From NCBI GenBank assembly GCA_022653675.1, contig JALCST010000003.1:124001-188000 (forward strand): DNA of 64,000 nucleotides. Direction: 5' to 3'. The position numbers were made by a program, and so were the translations under genes. The notes beneath the pieces are model-generated. The model did no database searches, was not told the DNA's origin, and saw only the letters and a program-made list of their open reading frames with translations. Positions 43,916 to 53,112 of this stretch are shown one piece after another (the first letter of the stretch is position 1; every line of letters starts with the position of its first letter). This DNA comes from Bacteroidales bacterium. Its GTDB lineage: Bacteria > Bacteroidota > Bacteroidia > Bacteroidales > UBA932.

Positions 43916-46323
43916 TCCCGCTTCAGGTTGTCGCTCGGGTTCCTCGCCGCTATACCCCTTACGCACAGGAGTAACGTACCTATTATGACCGCATACACCG
44001 CTGCCGCGGAAAGTATGAAGATCAACGGGGAAAGTTCCGTCTTGAGCGCGAATCCGGTAAGCCAGCGGCGGCTGACGAACCACGAAACGACGACGCCGAC
44101 GATTACCGCAGGAACCGATACGAAGGTTATGCTCCTTGCGAAAAGCGAAGAAATGTCACTCGAAGTGGCACCGTTCACCTTCCTTATCGCTATCTCACGG
44201 CCACGGGAGGAAGCTTCGTCGTAGACGTATCCCAACAGGCCGATCAAAGCCAGGATAAGGGTGACGATACCCCCTAGGAGCACCGCGTTGCGGAAATGCA
44301 GTTCCGAAGCATACAGGGACCTGACCTTTTCGGCATAGGAATCCAGTTCGACGCGGGTATCCGGGACTATCTCCTTCATACGCGATATTACCGCACCGAC
44401 GGACGCCCGGTCCGGTTTCTGCTTTAATCTTACAAGCATGATATGGGGTCTCATGTAAGAAGCCCCGTTGTACGGGAAAATAACCGAGGGACGGGTATCC
44501 GGATAGGCTGCGGTCCCCATCTTTATATCCTCGTAGACTCCGCAGATCGTGAAGGAGTACTGCCTTTTTTCGCCGGAATGTTCGGTAACGCATATTTGCT
44601 TCCCTACGGTTCCGTCAGTCCATCTCCCTATCGCAGCAAGCTTCATACTGCAACTTCTGGACACCATCACCAGATTGTCGTTGGCAGCATCGTCATCAAA
44701 TGCCCTTCCCTCTACGACAGGTATGCCCATGGTGGAAAAGAAACCGTCCCCGACGAAATAAAAGTCGGCTACGTTGAATTCTTCGGAAGAAGCGCTTCCT
44801 GCCGGCAACGAGACATCGTTACCGCTCAACCCTTCTATAGGCAAGTTGCAGCAACTCGTCACGCTCGCCACCTCCGGCATTTTGGCCGTTTCTTTTATCA
44901 TCGTGGCGAACCTGGAACTATCCAGTACCCGAGGGGAATCGTAGTATTCCAGGTTTTGATATGAATAACCGGTATCATCGTTCACCATCACATCATATTG
45001 GCGGCTTATGACAGCAAGCAGGGATACGAGCACCGCTGTCGCGCAGAATTGCACGAACAGCAACCCCAGTTTCCAGTTTCGGCGGGAGGATTTGTAACCC
45101 CTGAATGCCGCAGCGACCGGGACCTTGGCATATATGTAAGCCGGTATTACCGACGTAGCAATGAATATTACCAATGCGACGAGCAGTATGATCCCGAGCA
45201 TCCTGACGGTGAAGATCGATGTGAGCGACGCCCCTACCAGGACCTCTATTTCACCCTTGAATGCCAATACCAAAAGAAATGCGACTATAAGCGAAAGCAC
45301 TACATGCAATGCGGCCTCCGCAGTAAATATCCCGAGGACTTCCCTGCCGGTGGCGCCATAGCATTTTTCCACCGCAACCTCCTTGGTCCGGCTCGCCATG
45401 GTTGAGAGTACGATCAGTATGTAATTCATCAACGCAGTGAAGATCAACAGGAATGCAAGAAGGGACAGCATCGTGACGGAATTGCGCACATCCTTTTGGC
45501 CGGAATATTCCTTGTCGTAGCGATGAAGGCTGTATTGCAACGAAATCCCGGCCTTGCTCATCCACTCCGCCTCCTCGGGAGAAATATGGGCGGCCAGCAT
45601 CCTGTCAATGGTCGGTTGCAGGGACCCGGCATCAGTACCCTTCGCGAGTCTTGCAAGCGTTATGTAACGGTCGTTTCCGATCCAGTTGTTCAGGCTCCAG
45701 TCTCCCATGACCTTAAGGGAAAACAGCATATCGAACTGCCTGGAGGAATTTTCCGGGATATTTTCGAATACCCCGCTTACGGTATAAATCCCGCCGAAAT
45801 CTTCGCTTTTGAACTGCTTCCCGACCGCCTCGGCAACTCCGCCGAATTTTTCAGCGACCCGGCGTGAGACCAGCACGCACTTGCGATCGTTCAGAAGCGA
45901 AGAGTCGCCGACCAGCATCCTGCTCCCGATGAAGTCGAAAACGTTCGGTTCGGCGGCATCGGCCCCGTTTACAATAATCATCCTGTTGTCCGGAACGGTA
46001 TATATCGTGGACCCGTCGCCCATGAAAAAGGTAAGCCTGGTTGCATCCTCAACCTGCGGGATTTCCTTCCTGAGTGCGGCGCCCACAGCTCCGCTGGATT
46101 GGGAATAGGTCCGATCATGTTCCTCTCCCTTCGACGAAGCCTTTTCCTTCACTATGTATATGCGCTCCTCATCCTTCCCTCCCCTGTCGAAAGAGCTTTC
46201 GAAGCATACCTTAGCGATCATCACAATCCCTAGCGCCAGCCCGACAGCCAGGGAGAGAATTTTTATAATGTTGTTCCTGCCCCTTTTGAAAAGCGAGCGG
46301 AAAGCGAGTCTTATTCCATTCAT
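43912..46323 (-). CDS. MacB/FtsX-type ABC transporter permease (third permease of the cluster)
   Basis: An 803-residue inner-membrane protein of the large Bacteroidota FtsX type: TM1 near residues 20-42, a long periplasmic MacB_PCD-like domain (about 45-275), three TMs (about 285-410), a fourth near 420-445 opening a second periplasmic domain, and three C-terminal TMs. EVAVEKCYGATGREVLGIF and REIAIRKVNGATSSDISSLF are the two FtsX coupling-helix motifs. It has no ATPase of its own and lies 23 bp downstream of the second permease, so it must use the ATPase encoded in the operon. Substrate unknown; macrolide-like, lipoprotein or peptide export are the family options. Confidence 0.9.
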   Translation of the reverse strand: MNGIRLAFRSLFKRGRNNIIKILSLAVGLALGIVMIAKVCFESSFDRGGKDEERIYIVKEKASSKGEEHDRTYSQSSGAVGAALRKEIPQVEDATRLTFFMGDGSTIYTVPDNRMIIVNGADAAEPNVFDFIGSRMLVGDSSLLNDRKCVLVSRRVAEKFGGVAEAVGKQFKSEDFGGIYTVSGVFENIPENSSRQFDMLFSLKVMGDWSLNNWIGNDRYITLARLAKGTDAGSLQPTIDRMLAAHISPEEAEWMSKAGISLQYSLHRYDKEYSGQKDVRNSVTMLSLLAFLLIFTALMNYILIVLSTMASRTKEVAVEKCYGATGREVLGIFTAEAALHVVLSLIVAFLLVLAFKGEIEVLVGASLTSIFTVRMLGIILLVALVIFIATSVIPAYIYAKVPVAAAFRGYKSSRRNWKLGLLFVQFCATAVLVSLLAVISRQYDVMVNDDTGYSYQNLEYYDSPRVLDSSRFATMIKETAKMPEVASVTSCCNLPIEGLSGNDVSLPAGSASSEEFNVADFYFVGDGFFSTMGIPVVEGRAFDDDAANDNLVMVSRSCSMKLAAIGRWTDGTVGKQICVTEHSGEKRQYSFTICGVYEDIKMGTAAYPDTRPSVIFPYNGASYMRPHIMLVRLKQKPDRASVGAVISRMKEIVPDTRVELDSYAEKVRSLYASELHFRNAVLLGGIVTLILALIGLLGYVYDEASSRGREIAIRKVNGATSSDISSLFARSITFVSVPAVIVGVVVSWFVSRRWLTGFALKTELSPLIFILSAAAVYAVIIGTLLLCVRGIAARNPSDNLKRD

Positions 46324-46346
46324 ATTGCTAAATCAAATCTATATTA

Positions 46347-48722
46347 TCATTCGGTACGTATGCAATTCACCGGATTTTCCGTCGCGGCACGCATCGAACG
46401 CAGTACCACGATGCACAATGTCACGGCCAGCACCAGTGCGTAGCTCGCCAGGAAAGCAGGCCAACCCGGGCTTATGTGATATGCAAAAGCATGGAGCCAT
46501 TTCTCCACAAGAAGATATGCGATCGGGCAAGCTATGACAAAGCAGACCGTCACGATCACGAAGTAACGCTTCGCGAACATGCCGAGTATCTGCTTTACGG
46601 AAGCGCCGTTTATCCTGCGCAGGCCTATCTCCTTGATGCGGTACTGCGTTTCGAACATCACCTGGGAAAATACTCCCATGAGCGAGAGCAGTATGGAAAT
46701 ACATGTGAAAATGGAAATAAGCGACAGAATTCTCTTTTCGCTCCTGTACCTTGCGGCGAGTTCGTCGCCGAATGTCCGTATCTTTACGCGTGACAGGTCG
46801 GTTTCAGGAAACATTTCCCCTACGCATTTGCGTATGAATGTCGACATATCCTTGAAGCCGGCGCCAGGTACGGTCCTTACATACATATAGCCTATGCCCC
46901 ACCAAGGATCCTTGCCAAAAACGTAAAGGCACAACGGTCCGCCGGCATATTGCAGAGGTTTGAAATTGAAATCCCTGCAAAACCCGGCGATATCGGCCGG
47001 TTCGTCCTTGTGGCCGGACAGCTTGTCTTCGAGCGTAAGACCGAACTTCTTCCTGGCCGTTTCATTGAATATGTATGTACCGTTCCCCTTCTTATCGTCG
47101 TCTGCGTTAAAATCCCTTCCTTCTTCAATAGGAATCCCGAAAAAATTCAAGAAATTATGGGAAACCACGTAACATTCGTAATGTATGTCCTTTCCCTTGA
47201 ACATACGGCCCCAGCCCATTCTGCCTGGACTGACCATAGAACCGGAAGCCCAGGTAACGTCCTTTACCCGCGGATTCTGCCTTATCCTGTTTTCAATGGA
47301 GACCCTCGACGCGCTGTCGAGGCTGCCGAGGCTGACCGAAAGCAGATTTTCGCGATTGAATCCCATATCATGGTCGTTCAGGAACCGGTATTGGCGGTTC
47401 ATTAACAACACCCCTATTATGAGGGCTATCGATATCACGAATTGCATTCCGACCAGGGCGTAACGCAGGGTCTTGCCAGCCGGGGTGGCCGAGAAGGATC
47501 CTTTTATGGCGAATGCGGGCGGGAAAGAGGTTATGTAACGTGCCGGATATATTACGGACACCAACGCCATCAGTACAGCCAGCACAACTACACCAGCTGC
47601 TACAAGCGGATGTTCCGGTATGGCCGGGGAGACGGAAATGTAACCGCCGAGCGCGGTGCGTCCGAATTCGGCCGTAATGCCCCATGCTAAAAGAAGCGCA
47701 ATACCGACGAAACACAATGCTTCTACGAAGAATTTTCTTATTAGTTCGCTTCGGGTAGAACCGAGGATCTTGTACGTATTCACCGATCTCATCCTCGCGG
47801 GCACGAGCGAAAAGAAGAAATTAAAGAAATTGATGAAAGCTATAAGAAATACGAGAAAGGCTATGCCGAGAAGGGTTCTCGTCGTATTGACATTGCCCCT
47901 CCGGCCGCTGCCAGCAGTATTTCTGTCGAAATATGTCTTTGAAACGGGCGAAAGCCTGAGCTTGTATTTCTTCTTTATCTGGGCTATCTCATCGTCGGTG
48001 AGCTTATCCGAAGATTCAATCAGGAAAGGCTGCATCAGTTTCTCTGCCGCTGCCACATCATCCTGGCTGCGAAGCTTTACATAGTAAGGGAAACTCCATT
48101 CCCTCGTGTCTTCCAGATAATCCTTCCCAATGTTTTCGAATATGTCGATCCCGTACAGGTCGCAGTTAGCCGGAAAATCCCTGAAGACGGCACAGACGGT
48201 GACGCTTCCTCCGGCGACTTCGATACGGTCGCCGGGCTTCACGCCGAGCCTTTTCGCAGCATTCGAGGAGACCAATACGTTATCCGGCTTGGCGAAATCG
48301 GACAGAAGGCCCGATTCGGCTTCGAAACCGAACATTCCGGGCGCCTTGCCCGATACCGACGTGACTATGGCCGTCATGTCTTTCCGGGAACCCGACGTAT
48401 CGACCGATACCTTGACATCTTCGGAATAGTAAATGGAGGCTTCGCCTCCCGTTTCGACGGACGGTATAGAGGATATTATCTTCTCCCCGAGCGGACGGCT
48501 TATGCAATCCGTATATTTGCCATCATCGAACATTCCGGTGAATTCGACCTTGAAAACCCTTTCCGAATCCTTGATGCAGCGGTTGTAACCATAGTCGTAA
48601 GTGACCTGGACTATGATTATGTAAAGCGTCGCCAAAGCCGCCGCAAGTCCCACGATGTTGAATATGGAGGGAGCGGGATAACGTTTTAGGGTATTGTTGA
48701 AATATCTGAAAGGATTCCCCAT
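46347..48722 (-). CDS. MacB/FtsX-type ABC transporter permease (second permease of the cluster)
   Basis: A 791-residue protein with the same eight-TM, two-FtsX layout: TM1 near 20-42, periplasmic domain, central TM block (LLGIAFLVFLIAFINFFNFFF onward), then a second half ending in three TMs. FtsX motifs SVNTYKILGSTRSELIRKFF and KEIGLRRINGASVKQILGMF are present. It is distinct from its neighbours except for this common pattern, so the three permeases are old paralogues. It starts 19 bp after the ATPase gene. Confidence 0.9.
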   Translation of the reverse strand: MGNPFRYFNNTLKRYPAPSIFNIVGLAAALATLYIIIVQVTYDYGYNRCIKDSERVFKVEFTGMFDDGKYTDCISRPLGEKIISSIPSVETGGEASIYYSEDVKVSVDTSGSRKDMTAIVTSVSGKAPGMFGFEAESGLLSDFAKPDNVLVSSNAAKRLGVKPGDRIEVAGGSVTVCAVFRDFPANCDLYGIDIFENIGKDYLEDTREWSFPYYVKLRSQDDVAAAEKLMQPFLIESSDKLTDDEIAQIKKKYKLRLSPVSKTYFDRNTAGSGRRGNVNTTRTLLGIAFLVFLIAFINFFNFFFSLVPARMRSVNTYKILGSTRSELIRKFFVEALCFVGIALLLAWGITAEFGRTALGGYISVSPAIPEHPLVAAGVVVLAVLMALVSVIYPARYITSFPPAFAIKGSFSATPAGKTLRYALVGMQFVISIALIIGVLLMNRQYRFLNDHDMGFNRENLLSVSLGSLDSASRVSIENRIRQNPRVKDVTWASGSMVSPGRMGWGRMFKGKDIHYECYVVSHNFLNFFGIPIEEGRDFNADDDKKGNGTYIFNETARKKFGLTLEDKLSGHKDEPADIAGFCRDFNFKPLQYAGGPLCLYVFGKDPWWGIGYMYVRTVPGAGFKDMSTFIRKCVGEMFPETDLSRVKIRTFGDELAARYRSEKRILSLISIFTCISILLSLMGVFSQVMFETQYRIKEIGLRRINGASVKQILGMFAKRYFVIVTVCFVIACPIAYLLVEKWLHAFAYHISPGWPAFLASYALVLAVTLCIVVLRSMRAATENPVNCIRTE

Positions 48723-48741
48723 CTTTCTTGTGATTTATACC

Positions 48742-49422
48742 TTACAGGTCCTGGCGGACATCGTCGACTATCTTGCCGTCGAAAAGGTTGATTACGCGCG
48801 AAGCGTACAGGGAATCGTGCTGGGAGTGCGTCACCATTATCACCGTGGTGCCCTCCCTGTTCAGTTCGGACAGAAGGTCCATTACCTCCTTGCCGTTCTT
48901 GGAATCCAGGTTGCCGGTAGGCTCGTCGGCCAGTATCAGCTTGGGATTGCATACTACGGCACGAGCTATGGCCACCCTTTGTTGCTGACCTCCCGACAAC
49001 TGCTGCGGGAAGTGGTTCGCACGGTGGCTCATGTTCATCCTAGCAAGGATGTCGTTCACGCGTTGCTTCCGTTCTGATGTCTTTATTTTCAGATAAATGA
49101 GAGGCAATTCCACGTTTTCGTAAACCGTAAGCTCGTCTATCAGGTTGAAGCTCTGGAACACGAACCCGATGTTGCCCTTGCGGAACTTCGTGCGATCCTT
49201 TTCCTTCAATTGCGAGACTTCCTGGCCGAGAAGCTGGTAGCTTCCCGAGGTGGGGTTATCGAGAAGCCCGAGAATGTTCATCAGAGTGGATTTTCCGCAA
49301 CCGGAAGGTCCCATCACGGCGAGAAATTCTCCGTCCTTGACTTCAAACGTTACGCCGTCGAGAGCTATGGTCTCAATCTCTTCCGTACGGAAGACTTTTT
49401 TCAAATTTTCAATTTTTAACAT
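48742..49422 (-). CDS. ABC transporter ATP-binding protein (MacB/LolD type)
   Basis: A 226-residue ATPase of the cluster. Walker A GPSGCGKST (38-46), Q-loop FVFQSFNLIDELTVYENVELPLIYL, signature LSGGQQQRVAIARA, Walker B LILADEPTGNLD and the switch His in VTHSQH are all present. The LolD/MacB subfamily pattern (short, with ENVELPL) fits FtsX permeases. It is the only ATPase among three permease genes, lying after the first and before the other two. It would drive mechanotransmission-type export through the adaptor and TolC-like channel encoded upstream. Confidence 0.94.
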   Translation of the reverse strand: MLKIENLKKVFRTEEIETIALDGVTFEVKDGEFLAVMGPSGCGKSTLMNILGLLDNPTSGSYQLLGQEVSQLKEKDRTKFRKGNIGFVFQSFNLIDELTVYENVELPLIYLKIKTSERKQRVNDILARMNMSHRANHFPQQLSGGQQQRVAIARAVVCNPKLILADEPTGNLDSKNGKEVMDLLSELNREGTTVIMVTHSQHDSLYASRVINLFDGKIVDDVRQDL

Positions 49423-49470
49423 TGTCGTTCTATATTTATATTAATATTTCAATTTTATACTTTACTCCCG

Positions 49471-51831
49471 TTACTCTTTCTTTATGGCGGTTACGGGATT
49501 TTCGTTCGCTGCCCCGAAGCTCTGCCAGAACACGGATGCCAACGCCAGCAGCGAGCAAAGCAGTCCTGAGACTATGAATATCAACGGATTGAGGCTTATG
49601 CGGTAAGAATAGTTCCTGAGCCATTGCGACATCAGGTACCAGGCTACAGGGCATCCTATGACGAAAGCGATCGCCACCAGTTTCACATACGAGACGATGA
49701 CCCTGCGCAATTCGTTGCCCGAAGTCGACCCGAGCACCTTGCGGATCGCGATATCCGGAAGGCTTTGCCTGATGTAATAGGTCGATATCGCGAAAAGCCC
49801 GAGAGACGACAATATCAGGGCTACCAATGTGAAAAGCCCGACCAGTTTCGAATCGGTCTCCTCCTTACCGAACTGTTTTTTCAATTCGTCCTCGAGATAG
49901 TTGCCGCCGCCGAGATCAAATCCGGTTACCTTGGCATACTCTTCATTGATCCGCCTGTATGCTTCCTTGTGATTGCCGATCGTCCGGATCAGCAATTCCC
50001 ATGGAGTCCGTTTCAAGGTATCGCGGTTGAGTTCGTCGAAATCTCCGAAGTCCCTCATAGCGACCGGAGGCTGGCTTCTGGTCCCGTTCCATACCTTGAA
50101 ATCCTTGCACATCCCGGCGGATTTCCATATCACGTCTCCGTTCTCTCCCAACCTGATTTCGGGCGAATCCTCCGGAGTTCCGCTTTCCTTGAACGCCTCC
50201 GGGTTGAAATAATAGGAATTGCTCTTGGTTATCTTGCTTCCGTCCGCCTTGGTGATCCCGAGCATCTCGAAATAGGCGTCATCGCCGTCCAGCATTTGGA
50301 AGGACATCTGCTTTTCGCCGCACGATATGGTGTTGTTGTTGCCGCCGGTCGTGGGAACCCCGCAACCGAATGCCGTCATCTTCACACAAGAAAGACTCTC
50401 GACCGATTTCTTGAAAGCGCTCATATTGCTGTAACTTCCGGCATAGCTCATGCTCAAATCGAGTATGTCCTTAGTATCATAACCGAGAGGGGCTTTGACC
50501 ATGTGCCTGGTCTGCATGCCGATAGTTATCGCACACGCAACCATCACGATACTTATCACGTTCTGAAGGGTTATGAGGATCTTTCCGTATGTGGTATTAA
50601 CCTTGCGCCTGAATGTACCACGTACCACTTCGACCGGTTTGCAGGACGATATCACGCCTGCCGGGATCGCTCCGGCGACTACTCCCACCGCTACTATCAG
50701 CAATATATAACTTGCGGCATGGATGAGGTCGAAATCCCTTATCATGTTTATGTTCCCATGGAGCAGTCTGTTCGCTTCAGGCTGGGCGGCCAGGGCCAGG
50801 AAGAATCCTATCACGAATGCGATCGCCGTCATCAAAATTGCTTCGAGGATCATTCTTCTGAATACAGCCCTCTTGGAAGATCCGACGAGCATCCTCGTAG
50901 CCATCTCCTTCGCCCTGAATCCCGATTGGGCTACTGAAAGGTTCACGTAGTTCAATATGGCGAAAAGCAATATGAAGAGAGCCAGGACGGCCATCAGGTC
51001 CATAGTCCCGCGTTCCCCCCTGTTCATGGATGATACGTCTTCTAGCGAGCTGAAATAGACATCCTTCAGGGGTATGAGCCTGACCTCTTTCCACATGTTG
51101 CGCTGGTAAGGCCAGAAGAATTCCTTGAAATATTTCTCCATATCCGGAATCTTGGCCTGCAGGTCGGACCCCTTTTTCGCAAGGATGAATACCGATGCGC
51201 TGCCGGCATTGTTCATGCTTGCCCAGACCAGGGAAGAATTGTAATATCCGGCCACGGAGAAATTCGCCATTATGTCGGTTTCCGGTATGACCGATTTCCT
51301 TATGTCGTCCAACACCCCGGCTATCGTATAGGCTTCCTCGTCCCTGCCGCATCCGATGAAATTTATCGTCTTTCCGACGGGGTTTTCGTTGCCGTACAGT
51401 TTCGCCGCATATGATTTGCTTATCAACACGTTGGTCTTCGAAGCCAGGACGCTGGCGCGGTCGCCTTCGAGCAGTTTGAACGAAAATATGTCCAGGAACG
51501 TGCTGTCGACGAACGAAACCTTGGCCCAGGATAATTTTCCGTTGTTTCTTATTTCGATCCTGTCGCTCCCGAACCCGGTCGTCTTCTCTATTTCGGGATA
51601 ACGCGATATCAGGTGGTCCTGGATCCTGTAGGCAGTTCCTATCATCTCCTCGTTCGCCAAGGCATATATCCTGTTGCCGTTTTTCTGTGAACCGTCTACG
51701 GTAAGCGAATCGTATGCGAAATTGGAAAGAAGTATGACGAACATGAGGGCAACCGAAAGCCCGAGCACGTTCACCAAAGTGTACAGTTTGTTCCTGCCGA
51801 AGAAATTGAATGTGGACTTGAAATATCCCAT
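49471..51831 (-). CDS. MacB/FtsX-type ABC transporter permease (first permease of the cluster)
   Basis: A 786-residue permease with TM1 at about 18-40 (LYTLVNVLGLSVALMFVILL), a periplasmic domain, central TM block and a second FtsX unit. Coupling motifs are AKEMATRMLVGSSKRAVFRRM and PDIAIRKVLGSTSGNELRRV. It directly follows the adaptor gene (10 bp) and precedes the ATPase by 48 bp. It has no close repeat relation to the other two at the nucleotide level by eye. Substrate unknown. Confidence 0.9.
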   Translation of the reverse strand: MGYFKSTFNFFGRNKLYTLVNVLGLSVALMFVILLSNFAYDSLTVDGSQKNGNRIYALANEEMIGTAYRIQDHLISRYPEIEKTTGFGSDRIEIRNNGKLSWAKVSFVDSTFLDIFSFKLLEGDRASVLASKTNVLISKSYAAKLYGNENPVGKTINFIGCGRDEEAYTIAGVLDDIRKSVIPETDIMANFSVAGYYNSSLVWASMNNAGSASVFILAKKGSDLQAKIPDMEKYFKEFFWPYQRNMWKEVRLIPLKDVYFSSLEDVSSMNRGERGTMDLMAVLALFILLFAILNYVNLSVAQSGFRAKEMATRMLVGSSKRAVFRRMILEAILMTAIAFVIGFFLALAAQPEANRLLHGNINMIRDFDLIHAASYILLIVAVGVVAGAIPAGVISSCKPVEVVRGTFRRKVNTTYGKILITLQNVISIVMVACAITIGMQTRHMVKAPLGYDTKDILDLSMSYAGSYSNMSAFKKSVESLSCVKMTAFGCGVPTTGGNNNTISCGEKQMSFQMLDGDDAYFEMLGITKADGSKITKSNSYYFNPEAFKESGTPEDSPEIRLGENGDVIWKSAGMCKDFKVWNGTRSQPPVAMRDFGDFDELNRDTLKRTPWELLIRTIGNHKEAYRRINEEYAKVTGFDLGGGNYLEDELKKQFGKEETDSKLVGLFTLVALILSSLGLFAISTYYIRQSLPDIAIRKVLGSTSGNELRRVIVSYVKLVAIAFVIGCPVAWYLMSQWLRNYSYRISLNPLIFIVSGLLCSLLALASVFWQSFGAANENPVTAIKKE

Positions 51832-51841
51832 GGTTTTCGGA

Positions 51842-53101
51842 TCACTTTAAGATCAGTTCGTCGTTGTCGCCGAAATTGTCGTAGGAGGAAACGATGACCT
51901 TCTCCCCGGAATCGAGCCCTTCGAGCACTTCGTAATATTGCGGATTCTGGCGTCCTATGCGTATGTTTCTCTTCACGGCCTTCGAACCGTCCTTCGATAC
52001 CACATATATCCATGCCCCACCAGTATTCTGGAAAAACGAGCCGCGGGGGATCACCAAGGCTTCCGTCGGTTCCCCAAGCTCCAGATTCATATAATAGGTC
52101 TGGCCCGTACGTATGTTTTCCGGACGTTGTCCCGAAAAGACGAGATCCGCCTTGAACTGCCCGTTGTGCACTTCGGGATAGACTTTCCTGATTTTAGTGT
52201 CGAAAGTTGAGCTTTGCCTTTCGAAAGAGGCTTCCAGCCCTTTATGTACGCGATCGATGTAATGTTCGTCTATTTCAGCCACGATCTTGTAATCGGAAAG
52301 GTCGTTCAGTTGCCCGACCTTCTGTCCCATCCCGACCGATTGCCCAAGCACCACGTCCAGTTGTCCCAGCTCGCCGTCTATAGGAGACTTCACGTTAAGG
52401 TTGGAGACGCGTTCCCGTATAAGCTTCATGTTGAGACGCATGTTGTCGAGGCTTTCCTGCATTTGGGAAGCCTGAACCTGCCTGTACAACGAATCCTGTA
52501 TCTGCCTGTCGAGGATCAGTTTGCGTTTTCTGACTGCAAGTTCGTAGTCCTCCTTCGATTGCAACCAGGTCTCCGTAGCAAGAAGAGTCTTGTCGTGAAG
52601 CACAGTATTCTGTTCGAAAACCCTTTTCTTCCGCTGTACGTCCAGATCGAGCTCGAGCTTTTCCTGTCTAAGCGTCAATTTCTCCTGCTCCATGCTTATT
52701 TGCGTGTTACGCAGCATGTCCTGCTTTTCGGCAAGCTGAGACTCGGCGTTCAGTATTTCGAGATTCAAGGTATTGTTGTTCAATACAAGTATGGTTTCCC
52801 CCTTGTGCACCATTGCTCCTTCCTCTACGGGAATGGATTCCACTATCCCGCTTTCCAAAGGGCTGATCTGCACCGTAGTGATAGGTTCGACCTGCCCGGT
52901 GATCCTCACGTAATCGTTGAATTCGCCTTTCATGACGTCAGCTATCGTAACGGTATCCGCATCGGTAACCAATACTTTCCTGTTAGGTCTTACTATCAAC
53001 CATACTATGAAAACGAGGAATATTACCCCCGCCCAATAGGGTAATGCTTTTTTGGTGAATATGCGGCTTATGCCCCTTTTCTTTTCGATCTTTATATCCA
53101 T
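51842..53101 (-). CDS. HlyD/RND-type periplasmic adaptor (membrane fusion protein)
   Basis: A 419-residue adaptor bridging the ABC permease and outer-membrane channel. One N-terminal TM (about 22-42) anchors it. After it come the barrel-sandwich (lipoyl-like) half-motif VEPITTVQISPLESGIVESIPVEEG split around a long alpha-helical coiled coil (about 115-235, rich in Lys, Glu, Gln, Leu), then the second half VKSPIDGELG and beta-barrel domains ending GEKVIVSSYDNFGDNDELILK. It sits 11 bp after the TolC-like gene. Length is typical of MacA-like adaptors. Confidence 0.92.
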   Translation of the reverse strand: MDIKIEKKRGISRIFTKKALPYWAGVIFLVFIVWLIVRPNRKVLVTDADTVTIADVMKGEFNDYVRITGQVEPITTVQISPLESGIVESIPVEEGAMVHKGETILVLNNNTLNLEILNAESQLAEKQDMLRNTQISMEQEKLTLRQEKLELDLDVQRKKRVFEQNTVLHDKTLLATETWLQSKEDYELAVRKRKLILDRQIQDSLYRQVQASQMQESLDNMRLNMKLIRERVSNLNVKSPIDGELGQLDVVLGQSVGMGQKVGQLNDLSDYKIVAEIDEHYIDRVHKGLEASFERQSSTFDTKIRKVYPEVHNGQFKADLVFSGQRPENIRTGQTYYMNLELGEPTEALVIPRGSFFQNTGGAWIYVVSKDGSKAVKRNIRIGRQNPQYYEVLEGLDSGEKVIVSSYDNFGDNDELILK

Positions 53102-53112
53102 TTCAATATCAT